Positions 15,160 through 24,588 are shown, numbered from the stretch's first letter. The stretch: 64,000 nucleotides of DNA from CAIZGX01 sp964511555 (GCA_964511555.1 CAZEFR010000004.1:1-64000); one strand, 5' to 3'. Made by a program: numbers and translations. Notes: a model not told the origin generated them from the letters alone.

Positions 15160-18100
15160 TTACTTCTTAACGAAGCGTACTTGCTTCATCCCCTTCCCAT
15201 CATTGAACTCCATCAGGTAAATTCCGCTTGCCCAGTTTGAAACATTGATTTCAATGCGGCTAGCCGATCTTCCAGCGTGGATGATTCTTCCGACTTCGTC
15301 GCGAACGGTTAGATTCAACATGGAATGAATTCCTTCCACAATCACCACATCAGAGGTTGGATTCGGAAAAACGTGAATGGCATTCAGTGCAGACTCGCTA
15401 ACACTTCCAAAAATGTCTATGGTAAGTACATCGGCAAAATCAGACGTGATGAACGGATTGCCTAACTCGTCTGTTCCATTTGCTAAATTGACATCAATAT
15501 CAGCGCTTGAAAACGGCATTCCTTGAAGAGTGAGTGTATAGATGAATCTGAAAGTAAAGCCGTCAATCCATGCCCCATTCGTTAGCGTGAAGTAATCTAA
15601 AATAAACGGATCCGCGAACGTCAATGTTGGAACTGCGGTTGCGCTCATTGACTCGCTGTAAACCACATCTATGTAAAAGTCGGAAGTCAATCCTTCATAC
15701 AAGGTTGTTGAAGGAATAATCTGAACGACAGTCGGATTCTCTGTATCAATCATGAATGAGCTTGTCTCAACAACTATCGCCACATTGCCGTGAACATCTT
15801 GTGCGTTAATGATTGGGGTTAATGCTGGGAATAACTCTCCGGCGTCATTCACAGAATATTCAACAACGAAATCTGTATTTGAATTCCATGTTGAAGAAAC
15901 GAAACTTAAAGAGTTCAACGTAGGGTTACCTTCAACAAAAGTAACTGCAGGCAATTGTGTATCATTCACTTCCTCATCGAAATAAAAATTCAATTGGAAC
16001 ATTGAACCTGCAGATGCATCATTCAACAAACCATTTGAAGCCGTTACGTTTGCCAATGGGTTTCGCGTGTCTATGTTCAGAACATTCAACAAGGTGTCTT
16101 CAATTTGAAGATTACCCGCTAAATCGCTTGCTGTTAACGAATGTAAATGCACATTCTGCCACTCTTCATTCATATCAGAAACATTGAAGACCGCATGGTA
16201 TGTGGTTGCATTGCTCCAATAACCTGCCGCAATGTTTTGGGTCACTCCAGCTGGTGTTTGATCTACAAAATTTAAATAACACGGATTGCTTATGTCCATG
16301 GTTTTATTGAAATACAGTGTCACCTCAGTGGTTCCCGCTACAGCCGTTGCATCAGTCACCCAGATGTCTGACGCTGCAGAAGCCGTAACTTCCGGACGAA
16401 CCATATCAATTTTCCAATTACCACCAATGTATGCTCTAGCAAGACAACCATCGGTAGCTTTTCCACCAATTACACGAAAGCTAATTCCGCTGAATTGCAT
16501 GGAAGCTTGAGCCACGGCAAACTCAACGACAAAGGTTGTGTCATCTAACCAAAAAGCATTCGACTGAGTTAAAATACCCAAAGCTGTAAGATCTATAGAG
16601 GCAAACGAAACAGCAGGCAAGGCTGCGGACTGCATGGGTTTATTGTAATGGAAAAAAGCACTCACAGTACTGCCAATATCAGAAGACGATATGATTTGAT
16701 CAGAATAGGTCACGCTTAAAATCAACGGAACGCCCCCAGTTTGAATCTCTTCTGCATAATCGAAAGATTCTGGGCCTACGACCATACCAATCTTCCTTCC
16801 TGGAATGTCATCGAACGGCGCGTGAATGCCGCCCCAAATGCGCGACAATGAACATTGGTCTGCCGCGTCCTTGTAGGTGGCCCATTGCAAGACAACGTTT
16901 GTTGTTGGTCCCTCTTCGAACACAAGATATTGATTTTGATTCGCGACAAATTCACCCATTCCACCCGGAAAAAACTCATCACCCGTGAGAAGAGTCATGA
17001 CTTCTGCGGCAGTTCTTGAATAAGTCGAGTGTCCGCTAACGTATCCAGCAAATGGCGGGGTTACAAAAGTTGGACGTTGATACGGCCACCAATTCTTGGC
17101 TAGAATCCAATCTACCCCTGCATAGTCTACGAGCGGATCGGCAATGTAACTTGGTCCTTTCCATGTGCGAATTTTCACTTGTCCCACATCTTCCGACATG
17201 AATCCATTTCCTACATCTGATGGAAGAACCAATTCAATGTAATTCGGTATAAGTGGCAAGCCTTGCGGATGATAGTTCGGTAGGCTTTCATCGAAAGATT
17301 GTCCATAATCAGCCATTTTTCTGATCACTGAAACAGGCCTGCTTCCGTCATAATAACCCTTAACAGCCCATGCACTAATTGCAGCATCGTGCATAGCCCC
17401 GCCCAAAGCGAAATATGAACGGACATCCCACTCTAGATCATTCAACACCGCACCTTCCCCTCGCCATTTCTTTTCGAACAGAGGATGGTCACTCACATAA
17501 TTCAGCAATTTAAACCAGTGCCCTGGTGGCGTTTCACTTGAAGGTCCATCTGCCCAAAACTCGGCCAAGACACGCGTGAAATCTCCTCGTTTTACAATCT
17601 GAGGATCGTAAGGCATTCCTGTCTTCGGATTCAAAGGCCTACCTGTTCCAACATCGCCTCCGTCTAATAAGTTATAAAAACTCGGATACTCTTCTGGGGA
17701 ATTGGGGTAAGCTGGCACATTGCAAATGCTAGCCGGCGAGATATCCATGTAGACGTTGTCGTCTGGTGTTAAATGCGCAGACCATGTTGCAACCATTAAA
17801 TTTCCATAAACAAACGGGTGGTCCAAGGATGCTGTATCGTCGGGAAGAAGCATGGGCGGTGGTCCCGGATCATGGTATACATTCCAGAAATTACCATCGC
17901 GAAAGTGAACCGTTTTGTCTTCCTCTTTCAATGAAAATGGCTTAACGTTTCCCCATTCCGCTGAAAGGGCAGGCTGAGTGGGCAAACCAGGAAATCCATT
18001 TTGATCCACGAAGTTGGCTAGGTTCAAAGGCTGCCAGCGATTTATGTCCACTAGATTGGGATTACCTGCGAAAATTGGAAGCATGGGTGCGTTAACGGGA

Positions 18101-18645
18101 AGGTAATATTGATTGGAATAGTTGAACTGTTGATTGGAGCCATCTTGATTGCCATACGCGATGTATTGCGCAGCTATGTAATTACCTAGTTTAGCGGCAT
18201 CTCCGTCATTGTAATTTGTTGAGGTGATTGCGGTGCTAAACCCCATTCCGGACATTAAAAAATTCGCCATTGTCAGCGTGTTCAGCCAATTGGGAGAGAA
18301 TTGATAACGATTAATTAGCAATCTGTAGGCGGCATATGCGATGGCCTTTTCTTGAGCAACCTGAACACTTCCTGTAATTTGTATGCCGTTGAAAGCTGAA
18401 GTAAACCCATTAACGGTTTGCCCAATAAGATATGTCTTGGCGGTATCATCGAACAACGCCCATGCATCATACATGGCGGCGTGAATGTGGAATAAATTTC
18501 GTGCGTGAATAGTGGGACGCGCATTGTCATTGCGAATGGCTTGAAGAACAACTTCATCCCATTGACGTGCAACAGAATATTCCTGAGCCTGCATTGAAAA
18601 TGCAGAAATAATGAGCAATAAAAACCCGAGTAAAAGAGGCTTCAT
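15160..18645 (-). CDS. Secreted vanadium-haloperoxidase-like protein with T9SS type A domain
   Basis: This 1161-residue exported protein has a signal peptide (cleavage near SMQAQ). Residues about 25-640 form a PAP2/vanadium-haloperoxidase-like domain. The vanadate- or phosphate-binding pattern is complete: Lys and Arg in KNWWPYQRP (about 517-524), SGH at about 538-540 (YVSGHSTYSR), and Arg plus catalytic His in SRIWGGIHAPFDD (about 604-611). Residues 650-1080 are three or four Ig-like repeats, each with 'P.V.F' and 'S.W....F.V.Y' strands. The last 74 residues (VFPNPTSDVVIVEG to VRFVKK) are a type A T9SS sorting domain. It is probably cell-surface attached or released. Haloperoxidase versus phosphatase activity cannot be decided from sequence. 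Confidence 0.88.
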   Translation of the reverse strand: MKPLLLGFLLLIISAFSMQAQEYSVARQWDEVVLQAIRNDNARPTIHARNLFHIHAAMYDAWALFDDTAKTYLIGQTVNGFTSAFNGIQITGSVQVAQEKAIAYAAYRLLINRYQFSPNWLNTLTMANFLMSGMGFSTAITSTNYNDGDAAKLGNYIAAQYIAYGNQDGSNQQFNYSNQYYLPVNAPMLPIFAGNPNLVDINRWQPLNLANFVDQNGFPGLPTQPALSAEWGNVKPFSLKEEDKTVHFRDGNFWNVYHDPGPPPMLLPDDTASLDHPFVYGNLMVATWSAHLTPDDNVYMDISPASICNVPAYPNSPEEYPSFYNLLDGGDVGTGRPLNPKTGMPYDPQIVKRGDFTRVLAEFWADGPSSETPPGHWFKLLNYVSDHPLFEKKWRGEGAVLNDLEWDVRSYFALGGAMHDAAISAWAVKGYYDGSRPVSVIRKMADYGQSFDESLPNYHPQGLPLIPNYIELVLPSDVGNGFMSEDVGQVKIRTWKGPSYIADPLVDYAGVDWILAKNWWPYQRPTFVTPPFAGYVSGHSTYSRTAAEVMTLLTGDEFFPGGMGEFVANQNQYLVFEEGPTTNVVLQWATYKDAADQCSLSRIWGGIHAPFDDIPGRKIGMVVGPESFDYAEEIQTGGVPLILSVTYSDQIISSSDIGSTVSAFFHYNKPMQSAALPAVSFASIDLTALGILTQSNAFWLDDTTFVVEFAVAQASMQFSGISFRVIGGKATDGCLARAYIGGNWKIDMVRPEVTASAASDIWVTDATAVAGTTEVTLYFNKTMDISNPCYLNFVDQTPAGVTQNIAAGYWSNATTYHAVFNVSDMNEEWQNVHLHSLTASDLAGNLQIEDTLLNVLNIDTRNPLANVTASNGLLNDASAGSMFQLNFYFDEEVNDTQLPAVTFVEGNPTLNSLSFVSSTWNSNTDFVVEYSVNDAGELFPALTPIINAQDVHGNVAIVVETSSFMIDTENPTVVQIIPSTTLYEGLTSDFYIDVVYSESMSATAVPTLTFADPFILDYFTLTNGAWIDGFTFRFIYTLTLQGMPFSSADIDVNLANGTDELGNPFITSDFADVLTIDIFGSVSESALNAIHVFPNPTSDVVIVEGIHSMLNLTVRDEVGRIIHAGRSASRIEINVSNWASGIYLMEFNDGKGMKQVRFVKK

Positions 18646-18665
18646 AGTTTAAGGTTTAGGCACTA

Positions 18666-18673
18666 CGAAGATA
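18666..18673 (-). promoter_or_regulatory. Candidate -7 box (TATCTTCG) of the haloperoxidase-like gene
   Basis: TATCTTCG on the minus strand ends 20 bases before the ATG at 18645. It is the same octamer as at 1824 and 9142. Confidence 0.45.
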
Positions 18674-18740
18674 ACTCAGTCAGAGGCAAAAGGTTGCTTA
18701 CATTTATCAGGTTCGCAAACTTTTTTCAAATTGGCGGGAT

Positions 18741-19238
18741 CTAATCTAAATTTCTTTGTCTGGGGCCATGCGGTGGCCGACCTCCAGAAGGGGGACCAGG
18801 ATGATCGCTCTTTCTTCCAACTTCTTCCAGCAAGACTTTATGAAACTCCCGCTCAATACTAGGAAGCTTCGCGGTTTTCTGAACCCCAATGACTTTACTG
18901 CATGCAATCATAAAGTTCGAATCTTCTTCAACTTCCTTCACGCGAAGCGCAGAAATTTCATTGTTCAACGATTCAAAAGCCTTCTGATTTTCACCTACCG
19001 CTTCCATCTTGTCCATGACCTTTTTCAATTCCTTGCGATGAGTCTTTTGCGTTTCTTCATGCGCATTGTAAACGGGCCAAAACTTTTCTGCCTCAACGGG
19101 GGTTAATGCCAATTCACTTGTAATGTAAGCCCGTTTTAACGCTTGAACTTTTTCGCTGCGCTTCGGCTCTTCGCGATCGGGTTGTGCGAATACACCCAAG
19201 GTGCAAATACACAGTATAAGAATCATTGTCTTTTTCAT
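18741..19238 (-). CDS. Periplasmic 'sensor of ECF-type sigma factor' protein
   Basis: This 165-residue exported protein has a signal peptide cleaved near GVFAQ. The mature protein is a long charged helical domain, beginning AYITSELALTPVEAEKFWPVYN and continuing with many Glu/Lys. This is the pattern of Spy/CpxP-like proteins, which in Bacteroidota lie beside ECF sigma factors. The tail (residues 145-165) is rich in Pro, Gly and Arg. It is the third gene of the operon 20248-18741: sigma factor, membrane anti-sigma-like protein, this protein. A periplasmic sensing role is inferred from that order. Confidence 0.82.
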   Translation of the reverse strand: MKKTMILILCICTLGVFAQPDREEPKRSEKVQALKRAYITSELALTPVEAEKFWPVYNAHEETQKTHRKELKKVMDKMEAVGENQKAFESLNNEISALRVKEVEEDSNFMIACSKVIGVQKTAKLPSIEREFHKVLLEEVGRKSDHPGPPSGGRPPHGPRQRNLD

Positions 19239-19245
19239 GCTCTTC

Positions 19246-19686
19246 TTAATTTATGTTTTCTATTAAATCTGTATCCTCTTCCAATAAATACGCTACCAGC
19301 TCTTCCCTCGGTATTTCTTTCAATCCCTCCGCAACCTCTTCTATACTCTTACCTTCTCTTACCTTTTCTTCCCCTCTCTTCACCAAACTCTCATTCTCAT
19401 TCTGTTTCTCATTCTCTATCTTCCCCTCTCTTCCCCTTTCTTCCCCTCTCTTAACCAAATTCTCATTCTCATTCTGTTTCTCATTCTTTTGTTCCAACTT
19501 CACAATCTCTTGGTTTTGGTCTTTTCCTTTCCACATAAAAAAACCAACACCAATGACACACGCCGCAGCCAAAGCCAGCAGCAATTTCCCTGTTGGAAAC
19601 TTCCGAACGGGCATGAGGATCTTTTTATTTTTTTCGAAATAATCGGAAGGAATGTTCCACTCGTTATTCTTCATTTTCTTTTGCAT
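19246..19686 (-). CDS. Anti-sigma-like membrane protein with in-frame repeat expansion
   Basis: This 146-residue protein has a short cytoplasmic N-terminus, one transmembrane segment (KLLLALAAACVIGVGFFMW, about residues 34-52) and a periplasmic part. The gene overlaps the end of the sigma gene by 23 bp, so it is probably its membrane partner, although no classic zinc anti-sigma motif is seen. Residues about 66-113 are two tandem 24-residue repeats rich in Glu, Asn, Lys and Arg (NENENLVKRGEE...). They are encoded by the pyrimidine-rich repeat family on the opposite strand. The final 30 residues (SIEEVAEGLKEIPREELVAYL) look like a normal helical domain. The low-complexity block is probably a recent insertion. 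Confidence 0.78.
   Translation of the reverse strand: MQKKMKNNEWNIPSDYFEKNKKILMPVRKFPTGKLLLALAAACVIGVGFFMWKGKDQNQEIVKLEQKNEKQNENENLVKRGEERGREGKIENEKQNENESLVKRGEEKVREGKSIEEVAEGLKEIPREELVAYLLEEDTDLIENIN
19344..19488 (+). repeat. Pyrimidine-rich repeat inside a coding region, 72-bp period
   Basis: Two units 72 bp apart (for example ACCAAA(C/T)TCTCATTCTCAT at 19382 and 19454) contain repeated CTTCCCCTCT and CTTACCTTCTCTTACC motifs. A 21-bp stretch (19360-19380) is identical to 1217-1237 between two other genes. A 72-bp period keeps the reading frame of the gene on the opposite strand. Confidence 0.8.
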
Positions 19687-20248
19687 TTAATTCAACCCGC
19701 ATTTCATTGTGTTGAATGTCTTGTTTTATTTTTTCTACTGCGTGATGGAAGCTCGCTTTCAAAGCTCCCACGCTGGTTCCAGTAATCTCTGCAATCTCTG
19801 TGTATTTCTTCTCTTCGTAATACTTCATCACAAACACAGCGCGTTGTTTTTCCGGAAGTGCTGCCACCATGGCTTGCAAACGCAGTTGCATTTCATCGCC
19901 CGTATAGTGTGCATCCTCTTCCAACTGTCTTACGTTATTTAAAATAAGCTCGTCCCAATCTCCTTTCACCGTTCGCTTACTTTTCTCTATGTGTCCGAGC
20001 GCCTCTCTGTAAGCAATGCTGTGCATCCAAGTTCCCAATTTACTTTCTCCGCGAAATTTGTCTATTCCTTTGAATACCCGCACGAAAGTCTCTTGCAAAA
20101 CATCGTTGGTGTCTTCGTGGTTCAATAACATTCTTCGAATAAAAAAGTACAATTGTTTCTGGTAGTCGGAAATAAGCATCTCATATCCTTTATTTCGCGT
20201 TCTTGAAACGGAAATTAGTGTTAAGATTTCTTTTTCACGTTCTACCAT
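19664..20248 (-). CDS. ECF RNA polymerase sigma factor (module A)
   Basis: This 194-residue sigma-70 family factor has regions 2 and 4. Region 2 spans about residues 22-90 with DTNDVLQETFVRVFKGIDKFRGESKLGTWMHSIAYREALGHI. Region 4, at about residues 125-180, has ALPEKQRAVFVMKYYEEKKYTEIAEITGTSVGALKASFHHAVEKI, a helix-turn-helix that reads the -35 element. It is first in an operon with a single-pass membrane protein and a periplasmic sensor-like protein. It is probably held inactive at the membrane until an envelope signal arrives; this is inference from the gene order. Confidence 0.92.
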   Translation of the reverse strand: MVEREKEILTLISVSRTRNKGYEMLISDYQKQLYFFIRRMLLNHEDTNDVLQETFVRVFKGIDKFRGESKLGTWMHSIAYREALGHIEKSKRTVKGDWDELILNNVRQLEEDAHYTGDEMQLRLQAMVAALPEKQRAVFVMKYYEEKKYTEIAEITGTSVGALKASFHHAVEKIKQDIQHNEMRVELNAKENEE

Positions 20249-20297
20249 TACTGTTTAGAAGAGAAGGATTCAAAAGGGTTTAATTCGAAATGAAAAA

Positions 20298-20963
20298 TTA
20301 CCATTTCCCTCTGTGAGTCTCTTGTTCAATAGCCTTTTCCAGATGTTCGAGATAGGCGTCGCGAGAAATAAGTTCAGCGCCCAGTGAAATCAAATGCGGG
20401 TTTTCCACCTGTCCGTCTACCCATTCCATTCCGTATTGCTTGCAGCGTTGGATCAAATGCCATAGCGCCAATTTCGAAGTGTTCGATTCGGTTGAAAACA
20501 TACTTTCTCCGCAAAACATTCCGCCCAAATTCACACCATACAATCCGCCTACAAGAACATCTCCTTTCCAGACCTCTACCGAATGGGCAAATCCCAAGGC
20601 ATGAAGTTCGGTATATGCTTGAATCATTTCAGGAAGAATCCACGTTTCTTCTTCTCGCCCATTGCCCGCGCAAGCTCTGACAACTTGATTAAATGCTCGG
20701 TCAAACGAATAGGTGTAAACACCTTTGTCGTAAAGCAAACGAGTTGATTTACTTGGTTTGAAGGAAGGGACGTGAAAGACACATCGTTCTTCCGGACAGT
20801 ACCAGCGCGGTTCTCCGGGCTCCTCGTACCATGGAAAAATTCCTTTTGAATAAGCGAGCAACAATCTTGAAACAGAAAGATCTCCGCCAACAGCAACAAG
20901 ATTGTCTTCAAATTCCTCTGGACCGGGGAACCACAATTCGTCTGAGAGTCTGTAAATTGGCAT
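20298..20963 (-). CDS. aat: Leucyl/phenylalanyl-tRNA-protein transferase
   Basis: This 221-residue enzyme adds Leu or Phe to proteins with N-terminal Arg or Lys, marking them for ClpAP-type degradation (N-degron pathway). Family blocks seen are FPGPEEFEDNLVAVGGDLS, LLAYSKGIFPWYEEPGEPRWYCPEERCVF, WILPEMIQAYTELHALGFAHSVEVW and LVGGLYGVNLGGMFCGESMFS. It is full length and single-gene, with a TAnCTTCG-type box (20971-20978) upstream on its strand. It is divergent from the Nudix gene 34 bp away. Confidence 0.96.
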   Translation of the reverse strand: MPIYRLSDELWFPGPEEFEDNLVAVGGDLSVSRLLLAYSKGIFPWYEEPGEPRWYCPEERCVFHVPSFKPSKSTRLLYDKGVYTYSFDRAFNQVVRACAGNGREEETWILPEMIQAYTELHALGFAHSVEVWKGDVLVGGLYGVNLGGMFCGESMFSTESNTSKLALWHLIQRCKQYGMEWVDGQVENPHLISLGAELISRDAYLEHLEKAIEQETHRGKW

Positions 20964-20970
20964 CGCGTTA

Positions 20971-20978
20971 CGAAGTTA
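20971..20978 (-). promoter_or_regulatory. Candidate -7 box of aat
   Basis: TAACTTCG on the minus strand ends 7 bases before the aat ATG. It matches TAnnTTTG with one change. Confidence 0.35.
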
Positions 20979-20997
20979 GTTCTACTTTGACTTTGAA

Positions 20998-21633
20998 ATG
21001 AAAACTATGCAGTGGATTGAAGAACAATTATTGAAACCTTTCGAGCCGAAGGCTTATAGCGAACTCGACGCCTACATTCGCGAGAGCGCAGCTGAAGCGC
21101 GAAAGCTCACGCCCACTCCGCGCGAAAGCGCTGTAGTGATTGTGCTACATCCGCATGAAGGCGATGCCGGTCTTACCCTGATTCAGCGTCCGGTTTATAA
21201 TGGGGTTCACAGCGGACAAATGGCATTTCCCGGTGGAAAGAAAGACGAGGGCGATGCAAGTCTTTTGCACACGGCCTTGCGCGAGTTGAACGAAGAAGTG
21301 GGGCTTTCCCTTCCATCCGAAAAAGAATATTTTAAATTGAATGAAATCTTCATTCCTCCCAGCCGCTTGCTGGTTCAGCCCTTTGCAACGGTGCTGAATG
21401 AAATTCCGAAATTGACTCCCGATGAAAAAGAAGTGGCAGCATTAGTTCCTGTTCCTCTGAGACATTTCGGGGCGAAGATGAAGACTGAGCGCATGGACAT
21501 CTTCATGCCGCACATAAAGCAAACGAAGTCGGTGCCGGCCATTCGGTATAACGACTATTTGATTTGGGGAGCGACGGCGATGATGTTGTTCGAACTGCGC
21601 GACCGTTTGGATTTAAAAAATAAATATGAATAA
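20998..21633 (+). CDS. Nudix hydrolase, CoA pyrophosphatase type
   Basis: This 211-residue Nudix enzyme resembles NudL/PCD1, which cleave coenzyme A and its derivatives. The family has a motif before the Nudix box, seen here as LIQRPVYNGVHSGQMAFPGG. The box itself has the variant spacing typical of this branch: GGKKDEGDASLLHTALRELNEEVGL written in two parts (GGKKDEGDAS, then REL-NEEVGL with the catalytic Glu pair). A later block has FIPPSRLLVQPF. The protein is soluble. It is divergent from aat. The next gene (sigma module B) starts 50 bp downstream on the same strand. Confidence 0.88.
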   Translation: MKTMQWIEEQLLKPFEPKAYSELDAYIRESAAEARKLTPTPRESAVVIVLHPHEGDAGLTLIQRPVYNGVHSGQMAFPGGKKDEGDASLLHTALRELNEEVGLSLPSEKEYFKLNEIFIPPSRLLVQPFATVLNEIPKLTPDEKEVAALVPVPLRHFGAKMKTERMDIFMPHIKQTKSVPAIRYNDYLIWGATAMMLFELRDRLDLKNKYE

Positions 21634-21682
21634 TTGAACCGATCTGTGCGTTACCTGTACAGCGGCATGAAACACCCTTCTC

Positions 21683-22288
21683 TTGGCACTATTCAACAAA
21701 CATAAAACGTATGCTTCCTTCAAAGACGAAGAGCTCATGCCGCTGATTGCGGCCGGCAACGAACGCGCCTTCGAAGAACTATACACCCGTTACAGCCGGC
21801 CGATACATTCTTACTTCTTTCGCATGCTGCGAAAAGACAAAGAGGTTGCGGCCGACTTCACGCAAGAGCTGTTCAGCAAAGTCTTTCGTCATGCCGAAGG
21901 CTTCGATGTGAAGCGCAATTTCAAGACCTGGCTCTACAGCATGGCGCACAACCAGTGTAAGAATGAATATGCGAAGCATGAAGTTCGCGCCGAAGCGCGA
22001 ATGACTATTGCGACAGCCGAGGTGCACGAACACGACCGCGACATGGACCGTTCTAAATTCGAAGAGGCACTGCAAGATGCGCTGTCGCAATTAGACGAAA
22101 CCAAAAGAACCACTTTCGAACTTCGGTTCGTGCATGAACTCAGCAATCCGGAAATAGCAGAAACCATGGGCTGCTCGGAAGGAACCGTGAAATCGCGCAT
22201 CTTCTACACCCTCAAAGAACTCAACGGTATTCTTCACGAATACAAAGAACTTTTACTTTCATTTCTCTTCATTCTATTAAAATCATGA
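21683..22288 (+). CDS. ECF RNA polymerase sigma factor (module B)
   Basis: This sigma-70 family factor has about 201 residues. Region 2 has LMPLIAAGNERAFEELYTRYSRPIHSYFFRML, ADFTQELFSKVFRHAEGFD and FKTWLYSMAHNQCKNEY. Region 4 has LDETKRTTFELRFVHELSNPEIAETMGCSEGTVKSRIFYTLKEL. There is no ATG at the expected place; TTG at 21683 gives MALFNKHKTYASFKDEEL, a normal ECF N-terminus, while the first in-frame ATG (codon 19) would trim region 1.2/2.1. The gene ends ATGA-overlapped with the next, so sigma and membrane partner are translationally coupled. Confidence 0.9.
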   Translation: MALFNKHKTYASFKDEELMPLIAAGNERAFEELYTRYSRPIHSYFFRMLRKDKEVAADFTQELFSKVFRHAEGFDVKRNFKTWLYSMAHNQCKNEYAKHEVRAEARMTIATAEVHEHDRDMDRSKFEEALQDALSQLDETKRTTFELRFVHELSNPEIAETMGCSEGTVKSRIFYTLKELNGILHEYKELLLSFLFILLKS

Positions 22289-23127
22289 GCACACAAAAAC
22301 CTTTCACCTATCAGCCCGAAGACTTGGAGCGTCTCTTGCGCACCAAGGAATTCAACGGTTTGCTTCCAGAGGAACGCGCCTTTGTGTTGCAATATGTTTC
22401 CAACGAAAAGGAATTCAATGAACTCAAAATGCTTTTGGGAAGCATTGAATCTTCCGAGCACGAGATGCAAGATCCCCCTGCTGCCGTTTGGAAAAACTTG
22501 AAGAAAGAATTCAATCAGCAAAAGCCTTCACGTTTCAAAGTGTGGCTGAACATTCTCTTCCCTCCTCTTCCCAAGTGGAGCGGATTTCGCACGGTTTCTT
22601 TTTCTTTGGTTGGAATGGGTGCGGTTGTTGGAGCAGTGATTTGGTTCGTTCCGAAAGAAAATAATTCCAATCAATTGGCAAGCGTCCAAAACAATTCCAA
22701 AAACACCGAAATTCAAAATTCAACGAACGACACTGTTTCTGAAAATTCAGAATTCAAAGTAAATCCTGAACAATATGCCGAGCTGCAACCTGTATCTGGA
22801 ATTTATGTGACACCTGTAGTTCGTGAGGTTGAGGAGATGTACGAGACTCAGACAACGGATGAGGCGGAAGATGAAAACACCCTTGCACCGGCGAACGACG
22901 CTACCGAATCCAAGTCTGTTAGAAGTGTGGAAAATGATTCCCCAACTTCAATAGAAAGTACGAATGCTTCACCTGCGTCTGTTACATCTTTTAACTTATC
23001 GCCTGATTACAATTTAACTGCCCCGAATGTAACATTTACCACAAATGGAAATACGAATGTCATCGTAACCGATTCAATAAAATTTCAACCGAAAAAGAAA
23101 AAGAAATCGCCACCGAAGAAAAAGTGA
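22285..23127 (+). CDS. Single-pass membrane partner of sigma module B
   Basis: This 280-residue protein has a cytoplasmic N-terminal domain of about 100 residues (helical; LLPEERAFVLQYVSNEKEFNEL, then DPPAAVWKNLKKEF). One transmembrane segment follows at about residues 107-126 (VSFSLVGMGAVVGAVIWFV). The periplasmic part is long, low-complexity and rich in Asn, Ser, Thr and Glu, and the tail is very Lys-rich (KKKKKSPPKKK). The start overlaps the sigma stop (ATGA). The layout suggests an anti-sigma factor, but no zinc motif or named anti-sigma domain is visible. Confidence 0.82.
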   Translation: MSTQKPFTYQPEDLERLLRTKEFNGLLPEERAFVLQYVSNEKEFNELKMLLGSIESSEHEMQDPPAAVWKNLKKEFNQQKPSRFKVWLNILFPPLPKWSGFRTVSFSLVGMGAVVGAVIWFVPKENNSNQLASVQNNSKNTEIQNSTNDTVSENSEFKVNPEQYAELQPVSGIYVTPVVREVEEMYETQTTDEAEDENTLAPANDATESKSVRSVENDSPTSIESTNASPASVTSFNLSPDYNLTAPNVTFTTNGNTNVIVTDSIKFQPKKKKKSPPKKK

Positions 23128-23170
23128 CGAATAATTTTCAAAATGGACATTGTATGTTCATTTTTGTGGA

Positions 23171-24588
23171 ATGAAAAAGATTCTTGTTGCGAACCGTGGA
23201 GAAATTGCTTTGCGCATTATGCGTTCAGCGAAAGAAATGGGAATTGCCACTGTTGCTATTTATAGTGAAGCCGATAGAAATGCACCTTTCGTGAAATACG
23301 CCGATGAGGCTGTTTGCGTAGGTCCTCCGCCTTCCAACCAATCGTATTTACAAGCCGACAAGATCATAGAAATTTGCAAAGAGTTAGGCGTTGAAGGGAT
23401 TCATCCGGGTTACGGATTCCTTTCTGAAAACGCCGGATTCGCAAGAAAAGTTCAAGAAAACGGAATCTCTTTTATTGGTCCGAATCCGGATAGTATAGAC
23501 ATGATGGGAAGTAAACTTGCTGCAAAAGCTGCTGCAAGAAAGTACAACATTCCCATGGTTCCTGGAACCGAAGACGCCATTGCAGATGTGGAACAAGCGA
23601 AGCGCGTTGCGTTGGAGGTTGGACTTCCAATACTCATTAAAGCCAGCGCAGGTGGCGGCGGTAAAGGAATGCGTATCGTTGAAAAGATTGAAGAAGTTGA
23701 AGAGCAAATGGAGCGCGCCATTTCAGAAGCCGTGAGTTCTTTCGGAGATGGATCGGTTTTCATTGAGCGTTACGTTAGCGGACCTCGACACATTGAAATT
23801 CAAGTGTTGGCAGATACACATGGAAACGTTGTTCACCTCTTCGAGCGTGAATGCAGCATTCAGCGCCGTCACCAGAAGGTGGTTGAAGAAGCCCCCTCTG
23901 CTATTTTAACTCCAGAGCTTCGCGCTGCCATGGGTAAGAGCGCTTGTGACGCTGCCAGAAGCTGCGATTACGTAGGCGCTGGAACGGTAGAGTTCCTGCT
24001 CGACGATAAATTGAATTACTACTTCTTGGAAATGAATACCCGTTTGCAAGTGGAGCATCCCGTTTCAGAAAGCATTACAGGAATTGATTTGGTGAAGGAG
24101 CAAATTCGTGTGGCGCGCGGAGAGAAATTGGCGTTCACGCAAGACGATCTTTCAATCAACGGGCATGCGCTCGAAGTTCGTGTTTATGCTGAAGATCCAA
24201 CGAACAACTTCCTTCCAGACATTGGACGATTGAACACGTATGTTCGTCCGCAAGGACCGGGCATTCGCGTTGACGATGGGTTTGAAGAAGGCATGGAAAT
24301 TCCAATTTACTATGACCCGATGATTGCGAAGTTGATTGTGCATGCCGCGAATCGCGAGCAAGCCATTGAGCGCATGACCAGAGCCATTGCGGAATACAAG
24401 ATATCAGGAGTTCAGACTACCTTAGACTTCTGCTCTTGGGCAATTAATCACGAAGCATTCAAATCTGGAAATTTCGATACGCATTTCGTGAAAGACTATT
24501 TCACTCCGGAAATCTTGAAGAAAGAATTGTCGATTGAAGAAACAGAAGTAGCGGCAATTGCAGCGGAGATTTTGTTTCAGCAAAACAA
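23171..24588 (+). CDS. accC: Acetyl-CoA carboxylase biotin carboxylase subunit, 3' end lost in gap
   Basis: The first 472 residues of biotin carboxylase are present. This enzyme carboxylates the biotin on BCCP in the first step of fatty-acid synthesis (or in a related propionyl/acyl-CoA carboxylase). Seen are the N-terminal KKILVANRGEIALRIMRSAKEMG, the ATP-grasp glycine loop KASAGGGGKGMRIV, FERECSIQRRHQKVVEEAPS, the catalytic EMNTRLQVEHPVSE and the C-terminal GRLNTYVRP domain. The ATG at 23171 fits the family; a start seven codons earlier adds a non-homologous MYVHFCG. About 25-35 residues should be missing in the assembly gap that follows. No accB or transcarboxylase gene is adjacent on the visible side. 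Confidence 0.93.
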
